Assembly: GCF_051014445.1 (NCBI RefSeq)
Contig: NC_135136.1
Coordinates: forward strand, 23,082,001-23,146,000
Source: Colletes latitarsis
Lineage: Eukaryota; Arthropoda; Insecta; Hymenoptera; Colletidae
Direction of reading: 5' to 3'
DNA length: 64,000 nt
Shown here: positions 63,958 to 64,000 of the stretch, in pieces
How positions within the stretch are numbered: the stretch's first letter is position 1
How the letters are laid out: the number at the start of each line of letters is the position of its first letter
The notes under the pieces: model-generated
Databases searched by the model: none
What the model was told of the DNA's origin: nothing
The model's input: the letters and a program-made list of their open reading frames with translations, nothing else
Made by a program: the position numbers and the translations under genes

Positions 63958-64000
63958 GTTTTTTTCGTGTTTGAATCACGTAGTAATGTGGTAACACACT
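63958..64000 (+). repeat. Partial monomer at the window edge
   Basis: The last 43 bp are the first quarter of a monomer (T-run to ACACACT), cut by the window end. The array therefore very likely continues beyond 64,000, just as it starts without a flank at position 1. Confidence 0.95.

Larger units (their letters stand above)
1..64000 (+). repeat. Satellite DNA array, ~177 bp monomer, about 362 tandem copies filling the window
   Basis: The same ~177 bp unit repeats head to tail, always in the same orientation, from the first base to the last. Unit starts taken at the last G before the T-run fall at 1, 178, 354, 531 and 708, so spacings are 177, 176, 177 and 177 bp; long-range shifts divided by whole monomer counts give about 176.8 bp. 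Consensus order: T-run with TCGTG or CCGTG, TTGAATCACGTAG, a TGTGGTAACACA dyad, CAATTAAACC, TTTCGATCAATATT, GAGGATAACACCGG, two TTAGGTCTGGG 11-mers, a variable GCCCGC or GCGCGC segment, and CTTGTTGGCCAGATCCTGG. One canonical monomer counts to about 43.5% GC. Neighbours differ mainly at diagnostic subtype positions. No interruption, inversion, N-run or foreign insert was found. It ends with a 43 bp partial monomer (63,958-64,000). Satellites of this size are typical of centromeric, pericentromeric or subtelomeric heterochromatin; which of these applies cannot be told from the window. Confidence 0.99.
32881..64000 (+). repeat. Right array domain, distinct monomer subtypes
   Basis: F and G monomers were not found here. 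Instead there are monomers with GGGTTTTGCCCGC, GATTTAGCC or TTTTGTCTTC, CTGGTTTGGATC (from about 43,183), CTGGTTACG (from about 39,656), GCGCGCACCTGG, GTGGTAGCAC, GTGGTACCACACTGAGG, TTTCCGAGG and the 4-bp-deleted CATCTTATAC. The monomer length, orientation and 11-mer pair are unchanged. Many units have the 1-bp-deleted GTTTGATCACG, so average spacing is slightly shorter (about 176.5 bp in several long shifts). Confidence 0.8.

Noticed and set aside
1..64000. CRISPR array (many regular repeats)
   Set aside because: The repeat is the whole 177 bp unit with no unique spacers between copies, and all parts of the unit are equally conserved.
1..64000. Repetitive protein-coding gene, since 177 is divisible by three
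   Set aside because: The consensus has stops in all six frames; the most open frame is about 47 codons (minus strand). Occasional 176 bp units shift frame but do not remove the stops.
1..64000. True telomere
   Set aside because: The 11-mer makes up only about 22 of 177 bp and is never repeated more than two full times; the rest of the unit is unrelated to telomeric repeats.
1..64000. CENP-B box (TTCG-N4-A-N2-CGGG pattern)
   Set aside because: TTCG occurs in TTTCGATCAATATT and TTTCGTG, but neither is followed by A and CGGG at the required spacing on either strand of the consensus.
1..64000. Transposon or retroelement insertion
   Set aside because: No segment departs from the monomer pattern; no terminal repeats, target-site duplications or coding domains were seen. 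The 630 bp flanking repeats at 1 and 32,894 are ordinary monomers.
1..64000. rRNA, tRNA, 5S or U-RNA genes in tandem
   Set aside because: No tRNA arms, 5S internal-control pattern or recognisable rRNA segment is present in the monomer.
1..64000. TATA box or transcription start at AATATTTTAGAGGATAAC
   Set aside because: It is an AT-rich piece of every monomer and there is no gene for it to serve. Satellite transcription is possible but not shown by sequence.
1..64000. Bacterial, phage or viral origin
   Set aside because: No coding sequence in 64 kb and hundreds of direct 177 bp repeats with nested higher-order structure fit only eukaryotic satellite DNA.

Overview
The whole 64 kb window is one head-to-tail satellite DNA array. 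The monomer is about 177 bp; spacings of 176-177 bp were measured directly, giving roughly 362 copies, all in the same orientation. I found no unique sequence, gene, RNA gene, transposon or gap. Every frame of the consensus monomer contains stop codons on both strands, so nothing is annotated as coding. This is eukaryotic heterochromatin-type DNA. The best clue to the host is inside the monomer: nearly every copy carries two tandem copies of the 11-mer TTAGGTCTGGG followed by a partial third (TTA). I recall this 11-mer as one of the variant telomeric motifs reported in Hymenoptera (bees, wasps, ants). An insect, probably hymenopteran, subtelomeric or pericentromeric satellite is therefore my leading inference, not a proven identity.

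Layout. Positions 1-630 are nearly the same as 32,894-33,523. From about 790 to 32,880 lies a left domain built from recurring monomer subtypes: F (GCCCGCTTCTGG with CTCCGC), G (GCCCGCATCCGG with CATCGC), A (GAAATGCGCGC with TTATTC) and C (GGTCGGGGTTAGGTCCGGG), often in the order F-G-A-C. At 32,880 the array switches, through a monomer shortened by 3 bp, to a right domain (to 64,000). There F and G monomers are not seen and other subtypes dominate: TTTGGATC, CTGGTTACG, GCGCACCTGG, GATTTAGCC and a 4-bp-deleted CATCTTATAC class.

The array is hierarchical. A 17-monomer unit (3,006 bp) occurs four times at 18.7-32.9 kb, one copy cut short. It is embedded in a 7,781 bp (44-monomer) tandem duplication whose junction lies at 23,717-23,817. 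Older paralogous pairs link 0.9-6.1 kb with 14.0-18.8 kb (shifts 13,089, 12,381 and 12,734 bp), and 42.7-53.6 kb with 54.5-62.1 kb (shifts 11,826, 11,472, 12,181-12,185, 8,836 and 8,482 bp). Smaller expansions of 2, 5, 6 and 10 monomers (about 353, 884, 1,055-1,060 and 1,763 bp) are nested inside. Every shift is close to a whole number of monomers, as unequal crossing-over in register would produce. Several breakpoints can be narrowed to windows of 20-100 bp.

Limits: positions were read by eye. Block edges are accurate to a few bases where a diagnostic variant is cited, and otherwise to within about one monomer. Nothing here excludes assembly error in so repetitive a region.
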